A stretch of DNA of 64,000 nucleotides from Heligmosomoides polygyrus polygyrus (Eukaryota; Nematoda; Chromadorea; Rhabditida; Heligmosomidae), in assembly GCA_947396885.1 (NCBI GenBank), contig OX377202.1:16616001-16680000 (forward strand), written 5' to 3'. How positions within the stretch are numbered: position 1 is the stretch's first letter; every line of letters begins with the position of its first letter. Positions 1 to 10,021 of the stretch are shown in pieces. The notes below the pieces were generated by a model that did not search any database, was not told the DNA's origin, and worked only from the letters and a program-made list of their open reading frames with translations. Both the position numbers and the translations under genes were made by a program.

Positions 1-174
1 GGAAGCGTACTTCAACAATAAACAGCCAAATAGAATGCATTTCAATCAATAGCGACTCCTTAACGTTCAGCTCGATGTGTGAGCTCTGAAACTGCGTATT
101 CTATACACATAACTGCAGTATAAACCTGCATAGTGGGTCTCAATTGCTTAATGATGGTCGTATAGCTAGCTATA
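1..174. other. No recognised feature
   Basis: AT-rich sequence before the first retrotransposon fragment. Short open frames on the minus strand show no recognisable motif. Confidence 0.4.
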
Positions 175-645
175 GCTATGCTCCTCAGAGACCTGGGCCA
201 TACGAAAGCAGGATGAACACGCGAGCTACGTCGCGCAGCGTGGAATCGAGGGGACGATGCTCGGAGTGTCACGACTCACGCAAGTGAGAGAGGACGTCCG
301 GAGTTTCAGCTTCGTCGACGCTCGAAGATCAGAGACGCTGCCGCATGGGCCAAGTCGTCAAAAATTAGGTACGTCGAGCATGTAATGCGCTTCGCAGACA
401 CTCGCTGGACGAGAACTGCCATCGACTGGATTCCGCGGAAAGTCAAGAGAGCACCAGAGCGCCCACCAACGAGTTGGTCAGACTCCTTCGTGAAAGCTCT
501 GAACGAACGATATGACGCTCTTTGTGTCCCTCGAGCGAGGAGGTCGCACTCTGGCACGCAACAGAGACGAATGGAGACGCTGTTGGCCCGCGTGCAAGCA
601 ACTCGATGACCAACGGGACGACAGGTGATACGAAGTTGATACAGG
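175..645 (+). pseudogene. 5'-truncated RTE retrotransposon fragment (3' end of ORF)
   Basis: This stretch reads, in shifting + frames, the last ~150 residues of the RTE reverse transcriptase that is intact at 1808-4801. Near 180 it encodes a SETWAIRKQDEH-like segment ([12 protein letters not shown] in the intact copy), near 255 MLGVSRLTQVRE, and near 385 [11 protein letters not shown] followed by a WSDSFVKAL segment. At least one frameshift and a stop separate these blocks, so it is dead. It ends near 610-645 in GGTGATAC / TTGATACAGGT, matching the short-repeat tail of the intact copy. 5' truncation with a preserved tail is the usual outcome of target-primed reverse transcription. Edges are approximate. 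Confidence 0.8.
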
Positions 646-888
646 TAAGGTCGTATAGCTGAACTCTCAATCAGCGCTGATGGAACAAGGATGAGTTTGG
701 TAAACATTAAAGAAGTACTCCTGTCGTGCCACGAAGAAGTCCGCTGCACCGGTGATAGAACTCATGCGGCACTCAACCCGAGGCCACGTGTGAGGCACAA
801 CCAGAGTCGAGGTCTAACCCTGCGCGCTAGCTCTTAAGTTGCCTGCCACGACTAAGGTTAGGCCCTTGCTGGCCCGACTAAAGCGACT

Positions 889-1010
889 AAAGGCCGCCAC
901 AGACTTCTGCGGCGCCGCTGGCGGCGCCGCTGGAGGCGAGCTCTGCGTCCCTGCCCTACGGTTAAGCATAGGGCAGCCGGCGGCGCCGCAGAAGTCTGTG
1001 GCGGCTTTAA
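889..1010. repeat. CpG-rich palindrome (foldback, ~120 bp)
   Basis: Two ~28-nt arms (about 889-918 and 979-1010) are near-perfect reverse complements sharing CCACAGACTTCTGCGGCG. The loop holds a second small hairpin (CTGCCCTA / TAGGGCAG). It would extrude as a cruciform or fold as RNA. The open frames across it are by-products of its GC richness. Probably a MITE remnant. Confidence 0.6.
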
Positions 1011-1030
1011 ATCACACCTCACGCCAATGC

Positions 1031-1049
1031 GGATGTTGCGTTCGATCAA
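1031..1049 (+). repeat. 19-bp repeat word shared with 50593-50611
   Basis: GGATGTTGCGTTCGATCAA occurs here and again directly before a tRNA-like sequence at 50619. A related, diverged word lies at about 10565-10585 on the minus strand beside another B-box-like sequence. Likely fragments of one dispersed repeat. Confidence 0.45.
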
Positions 1050-1232
1050 TGCGGATGTTATTTAGGATCCTTAGGAACGGCTCCGCCATCTCACCTATGA
1101 ATCAGCCCCAACCCGCAGATCCTTCCAGGCTCCTATCCTGGAGTCAGTCTGTGCTCACGAAGGCGGTGGCTAGGTCGATCTCTGCGGTTACCTCTGATCT
1201 GATGCTCCTGCGCATCCTGTCCTGGTCGTCTT

Positions 1233-1396
1233 GGGGCCGGATTCATCAACGACTAACCCACGGGTATAGGGGGTAGGGATACCCACGATGAAGCCTGCGT
1301 CTCTGACTCTTGCCTTATCTCTACCTAACTCTAATCTTATCTCTACCTCTTATACCCCGCATACCCAGGGGTTTAATTGTTGATGAATCCGACCCC
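1233..1396. mobile_element. MITE, 164 bp, GGGGCCGG terminal inverted repeats (copy 1)
   Basis: It begins GGGGCCGGATTCATCAACGA and ends with the near-reverse complement GTTGATGAATCCGACCCC. The inside is pyrimidine-rich (CTTATCTCTACC-type words) and has no coding capacity. An almost identical 164-bp copy lies at 27171-27334, with variants at 26665 and 26862. The target duplication could not be fixed because the flanks continue the inverted repeat. Confidence 0.8.
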
Positions 1397-1794
1397 TGAT
1401 CTCTTGCGCGGCTATTCGAGTCGATGTCCCGATGGTGATGGAACTACGCTGACGACGGAGTGCCGGCCGCTGGCTGCAGCGGAGAGCAGAGCGAACCGAC
1501 CGCTCACTGCGACGAGCCACGACGAAACTGAAGATGCCGGTTTCGCGTGGGAAGGCATTTATACTGCGTCGCAGCGCGTGCGCGCGACCGTATGCCCTCC
1601 TTCTCAGAACCTGGGCGCCTCCAAGCGTGCGTATCCTTGAAGAGTGATGATGGAGCATGGCGAACGTCATGGCAACTCCTTAACACTTATGGGAACCCAT
1701 TACACTGGCGTATTGGAACCATCTGCCTTTGGCGAGATGAGCGCTTGATCTAAACATTGCTGTCAGGCCTTTGAAAAAGACGATTTTCAACGAA
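1397..1794. other. Spacer without recognised feature
   Basis: Moderately GC-rich, with overlapping open frames on both strands and none that resembles a known family. It lies between a MITE and the 3' end of the RTE element. Confidence 0.35.
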
Positions 1795-1807
1795 ACTTTC
1801 ACCTGTA

Positions 1808-4801
1808 TCACCTGTCGTCCCGTTGATCATCGAATTGCTCGAGCGGGTGCCAGCAGCGTCTCCATTCGTCCCTGTCGCGTGCCAGAGTGGTCCAATGGAT
1901 CCTCCTCGCTCGAGGGACACGAAGAGCGTCATATCGGTCGTTCAGGGCTTTAACGAAGAAGTCCGACCAACGCGTTGGTGGGCGTCCTGGTGTTCTTTTG
2001 ACATCCCGCGGAATCCAGTCGGTGATGGCTCTCGTCCAGCGGGTGTCTGCGAAGCGCATTACGTGGCCGGCCCACCTAATTTTCGACAACTTGGCCCACG
2101 CGACAGCGTCTCTGATCTTCGAGCGTCGGCGAAGCTCGGAACTCCGGAGGCCTTCTCTCACTTGCGTGAGTCGTTTCACTCCGAGCATCGTCCTCTCGAT
2201 TCCACGCTGCGCGACGCTGATCGCGTGTTCATCCTGCTTTCGTACAGCCCAGGTCTCTGAGGCGTATGTTAGGGCAGGAAGAACAGTGGAGTCGAATAGG
2301 TGGGCACGGAGTCGGACGTTCTTCGTCTTCTTCGCGACTTCTTCGACGCTCTTGAAAGCTCCCCAAGCCGCTCTTTTCCTCCTGCTCAGCTCTGGTGCTA
2401 GGTCGTTGGCCATGTTGACTTCGCGACCCAGATACACATAGCTGGAGCATTCGGAGATGTTCGTTCCGTTGAGCGAGAATGAGGCATCAGAAACCCATCC
2501 GTTCCTCATGAACATCGTCTTCGCAAGATTCAGCTGCAGTCCAACGTTCCCACATACACGATCGAAGTCGGCCAGCATTCGCTCCGCCTGGCTGATGCTC
2601 GGTGTTATGAGCACGATGTCGTCAGCGAAGCGAAGATGATGTAGTTGCCGGCCGTCGACCTTCACTCCCATGTCTTCCCATTCTAGTTCGCGCATGACGT
2701 TTTCGAGAGTGGCGCTGAAGAGCTTCGGGGATATGGTATCCCCTTGCCGAACCTCTCTCTTCACGTCGACGACGACGTCGTTGTAGAATGGTGAGATCTT
2801 GGTCGTGAATCCACTGTACAGCTCTCGAAGGACTCTGATGTACTGAGTAGGAACGCCCTGAGTGAGCAGGGCTTCGATGACCGCTTCAGTTTCGACAGAG
2901 TCGAATGCCTTCTTCAGGTCGATGAACGTAAGGCACAGCGGCAGCTTGTACTCTCGCGACACTTCGATGAGCTTCGTAATGGTGTGTATGTGGTCGATCG
3001 TGCTGAATCCTCTCCGAAATCCTGCTTGCTCGCATGGCTGTCCTTCGTCCAGCGTTCTGCTAATCCTATTCGGGATAACTCGACTGAACAACTTGTAGAC
3101 TACGGACAGCAGGCAGATCGGGCGATAGTTGCCAATGTCGTGCACGTCTCCCTTCTTGTACAGCAAGACGGTTCTGCTGGTCTTCCACTGAGATGGAACC
3201 TTGCACTCCGACAGGTAACGTGTGAAGAGCCGCGCCAGGGTGTCGATGAGCGTAGGCGGGAGGTTCTTCAGGTGTTCGGGTCTGATCCTGTCGGGACCGG
3301 GTGCTGTACGTTTCTTCACCGACGAGATGGCGTGTCGGATCTCGGAAGGGAGAACAGAGGGGACGACGTATCCATCCTGCGGAAGATGGCATGGGGGCAG
3401 GTGGACGTGGCTATCGAAGAGATCGGAGTAGAAGTCGTGGATGACCCTCTCCATGGTCCTTCTGGAAGAGGTGACGGTTCCGTCGGGACGTCGGAGAGCT
3501 GTCATCTTGGTCTTGAAGTTGGCGAAGTTCCGGCGGGCATTGCGGATGCTCAACCCTGCCTCGGCAGCTTCAGCCAACACTTCCGCCCTTCTCTCCTTAA
3601 GATCCTCCTTTATCGCCTCTCTGCATAGCTTCGCAAGCTCGGACGTCAGTTGGTGGTTGCCTGACGCTCGTGCTGCTCCACGCTGGCGTATCAGCTCGAG
3701 AGTTTCCGGAGACAGACGTCTCTTGGTGGTCTTCAAGCTCTCGGCTCCCTTAGCACTATCGTGGAGATGGTGCACGAAGCGGTCGTATTCCTCGTCGACG
3801 TTGTCCATGACGGCATCTTCCCAAAGACCGGCAAGAGAGGTGTAGAGGTCCCAGTTGATGGTCGTTCTGGGACTCCTCTTCTTGAACTTCGCGGCCTTCT
3901 CTCCTTGACGCGAAAAGCGGAACCTTGCGCGAAGGAGGCGGTGGTCCGATCCCGTGTAGAACTTGGGGACAACGGAGACGTCGGTCAGGCAATATTTGCG
4001 GTTGAAGATGATGTGGTCGATCTCGTTGTGGAACTGGCCACCGGGAGATTCCCAGGTCCATCGTAGGGAGGGAGGCTTCTGGAACTGCGAGTTTCCATGG
4101 ATGGTCTTGGTCGTCATGATAAACTCAGACAGCCTTTCACCTTGCTCGTTCCACTCCAAACCGTGGGTTCCGATGTGAAGTTCTTCCGACGACCTTCGCG
4201 GTCCGATTTTGGCGTTGAAGTCGCCGACGATCACCTTGTAGAAGGTGTGATCTTCCTTATAGAAGTTCTCCAGCTCCACGTAGAAGGCTTCGACCTCTTC
4301 GTCGTCGTAGTCGGATGTTGGGGCATACGCGACGAATACAGTCAAAGCTGGCACGGAACCACATCGCTTCAGTCGCAGACGTCCGATTCTGGTTGTCAGA
4401 GACTCGTACGAATCGATGTTCATGGCCAAGTGCGTGTTGACGAGGACACCAACGCCGCCTACTCCTCTGCTGTCGCATGTTCCGAGGAACAGTTCTTCTC
4501 CGGAGTCGTAGGCGGCGTGCAGGAGGTGGTGTCTTCTCGTCTCGGTCAGTCCGATGACGTCGTACTTGATCTTCCTGGCTTGCATCATCAGGTCCTCGAC
4601 GGATGCTTCCGATGCAAGCGTGCGGACGTTGTAAGTACAGATCGTCATCCTAGTCCTTCTCAATTTGCGCAGCCTGGTTAGGCCCTGAGATTTTAGCAGC
4701 CTCTCCGTACTCGTCCTTCCCATCGCTGCAGAAATGGGGGCTCTTTCGAGGTCAGGGGAATGAGGCCCTTTAGTGCTGCTGTTTTTGACTTGAGTACACA
4801 C
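1808..4801 (-). CDS. RTE endonuclease-reverse transcriptase, 997 aa
   Basis: This single protein nicks the target DNA and copies the element's own RNA at the nick. Residues ~52-290 form an apurinic-like endonuclease: TYNVR (56-60), LTETRR with E87, GDFNAKIG (193-200; D194, N196), IDHIIF (261-266) and the catalytic GSDHRLL (S285, D286, H287). Residues ~480-800 form the reverse transcriptase: [12 protein letters not shown] (500-511), [11 protein letters not shown] with D628 and D634, RQGDTISP (685-692) and the YADD-equivalent FADDIV (D727, D728). The C-terminus (~890-950) has the RTE-clade [10 protein letters not shown] and GRPPTRWSD blocks. No stop or frameshift interrupts the 997 codons and every catalytic residue checked is present, so this copy could be active. 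The first methionine is assumed; M27 or M52 are possible starts. Confidence 0.92.
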   Translation of the reverse strand: MCTQVKNSSTKGPHSPDLERAPISAAMGRTSTERLLKSQGLTRLRKLRRTRMTICTYNVRTLASEASVEDLMMQARKIKYDVIGLTETRRHHLLHAAYDSGEELFLGTCDSRGVGGVGVLVNTHLAMNIDSYESLTTRIGRLRLKRCGSVPALTVFVAYAPTSDYDDEEVEAFYVELENFYKEDHTFYKVIVGDFNAKIGPRRSSEELHIGTHGLEWNEQGERLSEFIMTTKTIHGNSQFQKPPSLRWTWESPGGQFHNEIDHIIFNRKYCLTDVSVVPKFYTGSDHRLLRARFRFSRQGEKAAKFKKRSPRTTINWDLYTSLAGLWEDAVMDNVDEEYDRFVHHLHDSAKGAESLKTTKRRLSPETLELIRQRGAARASGNHQLTSELAKLCREAIKEDLKERRAEVLAEAAEAGLSIRNARRNFANFKTKMTALRRPDGTVTSSRRTMERVIHDFYSDLFDSHVHLPPCHLPQDGYVVPSVLPSEIRHAISSVKKRTAPGPDRIRPEHLKNLPPTLIDTLARLFTRYLSECKVPSQWKTSRTVLLYKKGDVHDIGNYRPICLLSVVYKLFSRVIPNRISRTLDEGQPCEQAGFRRGFSTIDHIHTITKLIEVSREYKLPLCLTFIDLKKAFDSVETEAVIEALLTQGVPTQYIRVLRELYSGFTTKISPFYNDVVVDVKREVRQGDTISPKLFSATLENVMRELEWEDMGVKVDGRQLHHLRFADDIVLITPSISQAERMLADFDRVCGNVGLQLNLAKTMFMRNGWVSDASFSLNGTNISECSSYVYLGREVNMANDLAPELSRRKRAAWGAFKSVEEVAKKTKNVRLRAHLFDSTVLPALTYASETWAVRKQDEHAISVAQRGIERTMLGVKRLTQVREGLRSSELRRRSKIRDAVAWAKLSKIRWAGHVMRFADTRWTRAITDWIPRDVKRTPGRPPTRWSDFFVKALNDRYDALRVPRARRIHWTTLARDRDEWRRCWHPLEQFDDQRDDR

Positions 4802-5240
4802 GGGTAGCTAGTCGGGCTCTGTCGTGCGGGCGAAGAACTCCGGGCAGCCAGCCAGACTGCCCGAAGGGACGGGGCGAGACTTTTGAGGCGGCCTCGAATC
4901 GCCTTACGATGTACTCCCAGTCTACCGAGTGCAAGCTTTTGGCCGAGCCGACACAGTTACAATCCGCACAGTCACGGACACGTCCGCGCACACTGTGCAC
5001 GAACATGCCGCTCCCACGCACAAGGAACGCGTCGACCCGACACAGCAGGAGCAAGGAGTCCATCCCCTGCATCCCACCTGTGTCTCTGAGCAGTACACGG
5101 TCGCATTTGGTTCGCGTTTAATTCCCCTATCCACCACCCGGGGACGCGCCACGTGGCCCTGCGACAAGCGGCCCGAGATCCCTCTTAACAAGAGAGCCCG
5201 AAGGCTCTCTATCGAGGGAGATCCGTGGAAACTTTAGGCC
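4802..5240 (-). other. RTE 5' leader, GC-rich and structured
   Basis: Unusually GC-rich for this window. Near 5190-5209 lies a perfect 8-bp hairpin with a CGAA loop on the + strand (AGAGAGCC / GGCTCTCT). It sits inside a wider minus-strand stem, CCCTC pairing with GAGGG. A minus-strand open frame (4922-5191) rich in Cys and Val has no recognisable domain, so I do not call it a gene. I infer an untranslated leader that carries the promoter. Confidence 0.5.
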
Positions 5241-5465
5241 GCAATAAAGTTGCTTCCCCCATAAAAACCTGCGTGGCACAGAAATAAATTATTTCTTCAT
5301 AATGACCCTACGTGGAACAGGAAAGACTGGTCTGTGCTAACAATATGCCCAGGTTTTTAAAACGTCAAACAAAAAGGCATACCAATATCCATTTGCAAAT
5401 AGGCAAGGAAAAATGTAATTATGCTAAATACATTATATTACAATTTACAGATACACTAATTATAG

Positions 5466-5763
5466 TGCGCGTGTAGCGCAGTCGGAGGAGGCGCCGACTG
5501 TCGCCTGCACCCGGTACCAGGTTCCTGGTTCGGATTTTCCGTCTAGGCCAACCAAGCCTTCCATCCTTCCGGGGTCGATGAATTGGTACCAGACGTGTCC
5601 AGGAAGGATAAAGCGCTGACTTGTTCATCGGCTGGCCACCGCAAGTCATTGTATGGCCGAATGCGCATTCATCTCGCCTTCATGACATCCCGCAGAAGTA
5701 GAATGCGTGGCGCATCCCAAAGGGAATTGAATAACGCCGTCCTTTATCCTTTTATCCTTATAC
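5466..5763 (+). mobile_element. tRNA-derived SINE, copy 1 (near full length)
   Basis: Reference copy for a family of about 300 bp found 21 times here. The 5' end has a Pol III A-box (TAGCGCAGTCGG) and, about 50 nt on, a B-box-like GGTTCGGATTTTCC. A unique body follows (words GAATTGGTACCAGAC, TTGTTCATCGGCTGG, GCAAGTCATTGTATGGCC, AGAATGCGTGGCGCATCC), ending in AACGCCGTCC plus a TTTATCC-rich tail. TTATAG flanks both ends (5460-5465 and 5764-5769), a plausible target duplication. Open frames across the copies translate the same non-coding body. Confidence 0.88.
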
Positions 5764-7380
5764 TTATAGAATACGTTAAGTACATAATTCAAATATTCAC
5801 AAATCATTGGAGAGAAGTTAGGCACCGATCGCAGGAAATAACAGCAAAAAGTTCCTTGAAAATGAGGAGAATAAAAGTTGAGATCACAAGAAAGAAGGGA
5901 GGAATTCAACCTGAAACAAAAGACCGTAAAAAATTTCAGAACAAAGCGATAAAGCCAGAAAAGACCCCCTCTTTTCAGGTGCACTTCCAGCTTTGGTTAA
6001 AAGTTACTGAAGATGAGCATAGCAGCAGTTGTGAAGCAGATTGCTCCAAGTGCTCGCTACACGGATCATAAAGGACTATAAGAATAACTTAGATCGGACG
6101 CTCCCTGTAATTATTCGTGGATGGTGACCTCTTGTCCTATCAGAGACTCGTAAAAAATTGAAAAGCATGTTATGGTCTATTTCGATGTAACCCATAAAAA
6201 AACTAAAAAGGAGGTTTTGGTCGTAGATACATAACCTGACTTAGCAGCAGAGAGGTGCTGCCAAGACTGGCCAGACGTTCCCGATAATTGAGCTCGAATT
6301 GGCCATTTCTTGCTAATATTTCCGTCGTAAATCTTGGCAATATACTTTTTCTTGAAAGGACACTAGATCGGGGCACAATACTCAAGAACTGGACTTATAT
6401 AAGTTATAAAAAGTCTAAAAAGACCGTTAACATTCCAAATCTTAAATGCCTTTAGCATAAAACTCGACTTTTTGTACCTTTGTTTTTGATTTTGTCGATA
6501 TACTCCTTAATGGTGGCTTGTTTGTGTATAAGACATCCAAATCCCGTATTGAATCTACGATGCTCATCTGATAGTCGCCTAAGAAAAAGAACATCGAGGG
6601 GTGCCGACGCCCAATACACATTACTGCCGTTTTTTCATAAGAGCTTCCATTTGGTAGATTTCCATTAGGTAGGCTTATATTTGGTAGAGTGATTCTATCC
6701 TGGCCAAAAATAAGAAATGTTTAAAAACAAAAAAGAAAATGTTACTGTAATTAATACATAATCATGATCGCCAAAGTAAAATAAACTAAAACAAACAAAT
6801 GGCAACAGCAATTGCTCTAGTAATGCCTGAAGTGGAAAGGAAACGATTTAAAGTTGCTTCAGAGGAATGAGTCCTTGCAATTTTTCTAATCTATAACATT
6901 TATTTTGTCCAGCAACAACGAGATTATTTTGCTCAAGTCTAACTAAAACAAGATTGAACCCCTCTGCTAGCATACGTACGAGACACAGTCTCCAGGAGGT
7001 GCGCATCTCATTCGCGCTGTGCATCGGTTTGAATTTCGAATGAGGATAGGCAACGCGACATTTAATAACACATCTGTACAATTAGGTGGTTTCTTTTTGC
7101 AGTTTCTAGCTTTATTGCTGCTGGATTCCTTTAGAAGCTGTGCATTGTTGTTGGTTTAGTAGAGCAACGAGGATGTTTATAGGATATGGGAAGCAAGAAC
7201 AGCATCTCGAAAAAGATGCGGGCTCCTGAAGCTATCGTGCGGATAGGCCGGTCGTGTCATGATCGTTATTTGGCTGAGTTTTCTTTGGGTTTTTTTCGTC
7301 AGTGTAGAAATATTTCTATAAATGCTGAACATTTCTGCTGAAAATTCCTCAGATCAGATAGCTGATAACGGAAATCGGGC
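5764..7380. other. AT-rich spacer, no gene recognised
   Basis: About 1.6 kb of AT-rich DNA with stops in all frames. The open frame at 5583-6071 begins in the SINE and continues as low-complexity Lys-rich sequence. I find no splice-supported exon, RNA gene or repeat with a second copy. Confidence 0.4.
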
Positions 7381-7384
7381 TGAA

Positions 7385-7969
7385 CCTAATCAGTGACTAA
7401 GCATATGTGGGGCCTTTCCCACATCATAAAGGGCTCAAGGCTTAGTTACGAGTTTATTACTGACGGAGTTACAAGACGCCGAATATTTGGCTTACTCAAT
7501 TTATTCTCCAGAAGAAAACGGAATGACATGGTTATGGCCTTCAAAATTCTCATGGAAGAGCCTTACATGGTTCATGCAGGCTCTTCTCGGTTGCTAATTT
7601 CAGAACGAGAGGTTCTAGTATTATAATAAAATCAGGGCTCCATCTTCTAGGAAACAGGTCAGGGTCAAATTCTTTTCTTTACGAGTAGTTCCATTGCTCA
7701 ATAAAGTAATTAGTGAGAATTTCCTGCACCTGTCACTTAGTTCTTTCAAAGGATGGGCCAGTGGAATTGCGTTTGCAGAGGTGTACTAAGTTTATAGTCC
7801 TGCTTGTAATACTAGTATTAGTTTTTCAGTTTAGTTTTTCTTTTGTTCAGTATCATTCTTTGTGTTTCGGTCCTTGATTGTGGCTGTGTTGTCTTGACTT
7901 GCTGTTTCTCATTGTTGCTGTACCACGTAGACGTTGGCTTACGTCATGAATAAATAAAATAAATAAATC
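7385..7969 (+). pseudogene. CR1/Jockey-like LINE, 3'-terminal fragment
   Basis: A + frame (7393-7626) encodes FGLLNLFSRRKRNDMVMAF, matching the C-terminal FGLPTLSIRRKRND block of the CR1-like copy at 35971-36786 and FLGLRTLDLRRKRNE at 12098-12679. About 320 bp of untranslated sequence follow, ending in a TAAATAAAATAAATAAA tail (7949-7969). No reverse transcriptase core is left, so this is a severely 5'-truncated copy. Confidence 0.65.
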
Positions 7970-8240
7970 ATTGACCACATTTTTTTATATCTAAGGCATT
8001 CTGCCACAATATTGAAAATTTGGAAAGATTGGATCTGGAATGCAATATCTGGAATGCATTTCGATAGCCAATCGACCCCATTTAACGCTTCATCACCACG
8101 ACTAGAATGCATGGCGCAATCCTTATTTTTGAAGCATTTCGAGGAAGTATGCTAACAAAGTGCGACGAGCGTTGCATGCTTATTTGGAGGTGATCAGAAG
8201 AATCATACGCACCTTGAATAATTTGTTTAACTTCCTTTAG
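7970..8240. other. Spacer with a small SINE-tail-like piece
   Basis: Near 8090-8125 the words CACGACTAGAATGC and ATGGCGCA echo the SINE 3' region. The last 20 nt (AACTTCCTTTAG) form the splice acceptor of the CCP pseudogene exon that follows. Confidence 0.35.
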
Positions 8241-8415
8241 GCGAACTGCTCTCCCCTTAAACTCGACAATGGATATGATACTTATGATGAAGGACTAGTC
8301 AATGGAACGTACCCTGTAAACACCATAGCTGATGGGGAATGCGATGAAGGCTACGCGATGATAGGATGGACGGGCTCTTTCTGGGGAAAAGACGGAGAAT
8401 GGGTTAACGAAATGG
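8241..8415 (+). pseudogene. CCP (sushi) module exon of a decayed paralog
   Basis: Acceptor CTTCCTTTAG and donor GGTAAGAC bracket 175 nt (58 codons plus 1 nt), open in phase 0 in, phase 1 out. That is the phase pattern of exon 2 of the CCP gene at 20594-28083 (172 nt). The translation starts ANCSPLKLDNG and ends EWVNEMG, against SDCPPLTLNMG and AWLYELG in exon 2. CCP cysteines 1 and 2 are present, but the third is Trp (SFWGKDG where exon 2 has TLCQNG), a change that should break a core disulphide. No convincing signal-peptide exon upstream or middle exons downstream were found; the only partner is the frameshifted exon at 14375-14520. An undetected functional gene with other exons is possible. 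Confidence 0.65.
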
Positions 8416-8706
8416 GTAAGACCCGAATACATACATCTATATATTCTCGCACCGAGGAAACGAATGGATAAGCAGTGATGGAAAAAGATTTTGCGCTCCT
8501 CGCCGTCAACGAATTTTTCTAAGGGAAGATGACCTAGAAATTGTGAAAAAACAGTAGAAAAGGAAAATTTTCGACTCAGCTCGAGGCTGTGGTAGAGGAG
8601 GAAAGTCTTCCATTTACTAGGCGCATGTGCTCGGAATGTATGCTCAACTGTTAATTAGCAACATGACTTTTCCTCTTTTACTTTTCTTCCATTGTACCTT
8701 TTGCGT
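8416..8706. other. Former intron sequence, nothing recognised
   Basis: AT-rich DNA just downstream of the CCP pseudogene exon's donor site; no second exon was found in it. Confidence 0.35.
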
Positions 8707-9150
8707 GAGGTTAAGTAGAAGGAGGTGCCGGCTGTGGCATGCACCCGATACCTGGTCCTTGATTCGGATTTCCCGCCAACGCAACCATGCCTTCCGCGCT
8801 CCTAACAATAAGGTCGGTGAACTGATATCAGACTTGGATGGGAAGGATAAAGCGCTCGCTTGTTCATCGGTTGGCTACCGCAAGTTATTACATGGCCAAA
8901 TACGCATTCGAATCGCCTCCACTTAAATTAGAATGCATGGCGCCCAGAAGGGATTGAGTAAGGCCTATGTTATACTCCCGCGGGAGCATCCGCGGAACGT
9001 CCGCGGACAATGGTGCACGGCGGAGGCGGGCGTGGCGAGGCGCGGCGATTGGGCAGGTGAGGAGTCTCGGCGCGATTCCCGCCCTTCTGCGGATGCTCCC
9101 GCGGGAGTATAACTCAGGCCTAACGCCGTTCTTTTTGTTTTATCCTTTCC
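8707..9150 (+). mobile_element. SINE copy 2, split by a MITE
   Basis: SINE body runs from AAGTAGAAGGAGGTGCC to GGGATTGAGTAA, is interrupted by a 159-bp MITE (8962-9120), and resumes at TAACGCCGTTC through a TTTTATCC tail. The A-box is degraded; the B-box region is GATTCGGATTTCCC. Confidence 0.85.
8962..9120. mobile_element. Harbinger/Tourist-like MITE, 159 bp, TAA target duplication
   Basis: Terminal inverted repeats of about 32 bp: GGCCTATGTTATACTCCC at the left, and the reverse complement of the right end reads GGCCTGAGTTATACTCCC; both continue GCGGGAGCATCCGC. The element is flanked by TAA at 8959-8961 and 9121-9123, and the interrupted SINE has a single TAA at this spot in other copies, so the duplication is exact. 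A 3-bp TAA/TTA duplication and GGCC ends are typical of PIF/Harbinger MITEs. The interior is CpG-rich and non-coding. Confidence 0.8.
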
Positions 9151-9731
9151 AGTGTCATTCAGATATGACATTGCGACCGAATGCTGAGTAAACAAGTCGC
9201 CCAGCGGAAGCTGCTCCTCCTATTTCTGTTTAATGCACGTGGTCCTTTTAAGTTTGTTTACTGATGAATAACACATCAAGGCACATGTTAGGCAGGCAAA
9301 GATCTGACATAGGTGAGACAGTCGCGCCGACTGGGAGGGCTTCGCCGTCTCGGGGTCGAGCGGTGACGGCTCGACGCAGGAGAGGAGAGGAAGGCAGTGA
9401 GGGAGAAGGACGGTGAAGAAGATCGTTTCGCTCCTCAGCCAGGCCCGCGACTTTTCTCTTCGAGGAAACCGTGCTCTGAAAGCCTAGGAGTCAGACGAGA
9501 ATTCTAAGATTCTCAAACATAACATATCAAGGCTAAACATCTCATGCACATCGCTTACGGCTGAGAAAAACTCTTCACTTCTTACTGCATAGAAGAAGCC
9601 GCCGCTCATCTGTAGGACGGCAAACCATACCGGTGGCAGTGGCGGCATAGTGGGACGTCGTCAAATATGATTGTGATATGCAATGTGGGCGGCGGAGCGT
9701 GTTTCAACCTGATAAAGGATAGCGAAGACGA
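9151..9731. other. Spacer without recognised feature
   Basis: Mixed-composition DNA including a GC-rich patch near 9320-9440. No frame carries a recognisable domain and no second copy was noticed. Confidence 0.35.
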
Positions 9732-10021
9732 GCACTAGCGCAGTTGGAGGAGACGCCTTTTGTCGCGTGCACCCGGCGCTTTGGCTCGGGTTTCCCGCTC
9801 AGGCCAACGAAGCCTTACATCTGAATTGGTGAAGGATACAACACTGACTTGCCCATTAGCTGACCATAGGCCAAATACGGCTCAAATTTTTTTCAAATTG
9901 CCTCAACTTTTTTCAAATTGCCTCCACTTTTTCAAATTGCCTCCACGACAAGCCGTAAATGTAGAATTCATGGCGCATTCCAAGAGAGATTGATTAACGC
10001 CGTCCCTTATCCTTAATCCTT
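9732..10021 (+). mobile_element. SINE copy 3 with an internal triplicated 20-mer
   Basis: A-box region ACTAGCGCAGTTGGAGG through the TTATCC tail. At about 9886-9945 a unit of ~20 nt ending TTTTTCAAATTGCCTC is repeated three times in a row, where other copies have one AAATCGCCTCCA. Looks like local slippage amplification. Confidence 0.82.

Larger units (their letters stand above)
1795..5240 (-). mobile_element. RTE-type non-LTR retrotransposon, apparently full length
   Basis: A minus-strand element of about 3.4 kb: a GC-rich leader (about 4802-5240), one long ORF (1808-4801) and a very short 3' end. Right after the stop codon the minus strand reads GGTGATACAGGTGA, the start of the short repeat tail that typifies RTE elements. 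A 3'-UTR of only a few nucleotides is also usual for RTE. Truncated relatives lie at 175-645 (+), 10845-11115 (-) and 34240-34520 (-). The exact 5' edge is uncertain. Confidence 0.8.

Noticed and set aside
1887..4681. Long + strand ORFs (145-214 aa) opposite the RTE
   Set aside because: Antisense shadows of the 997-aa ORF; they carry no domain.
5180..5240. HDV-like ribozyme at the RTE 5' end
   Set aside because: Stems are present but I could not fit the double-pseudoknot layout or its catalytic C; kept only as a structural observation.
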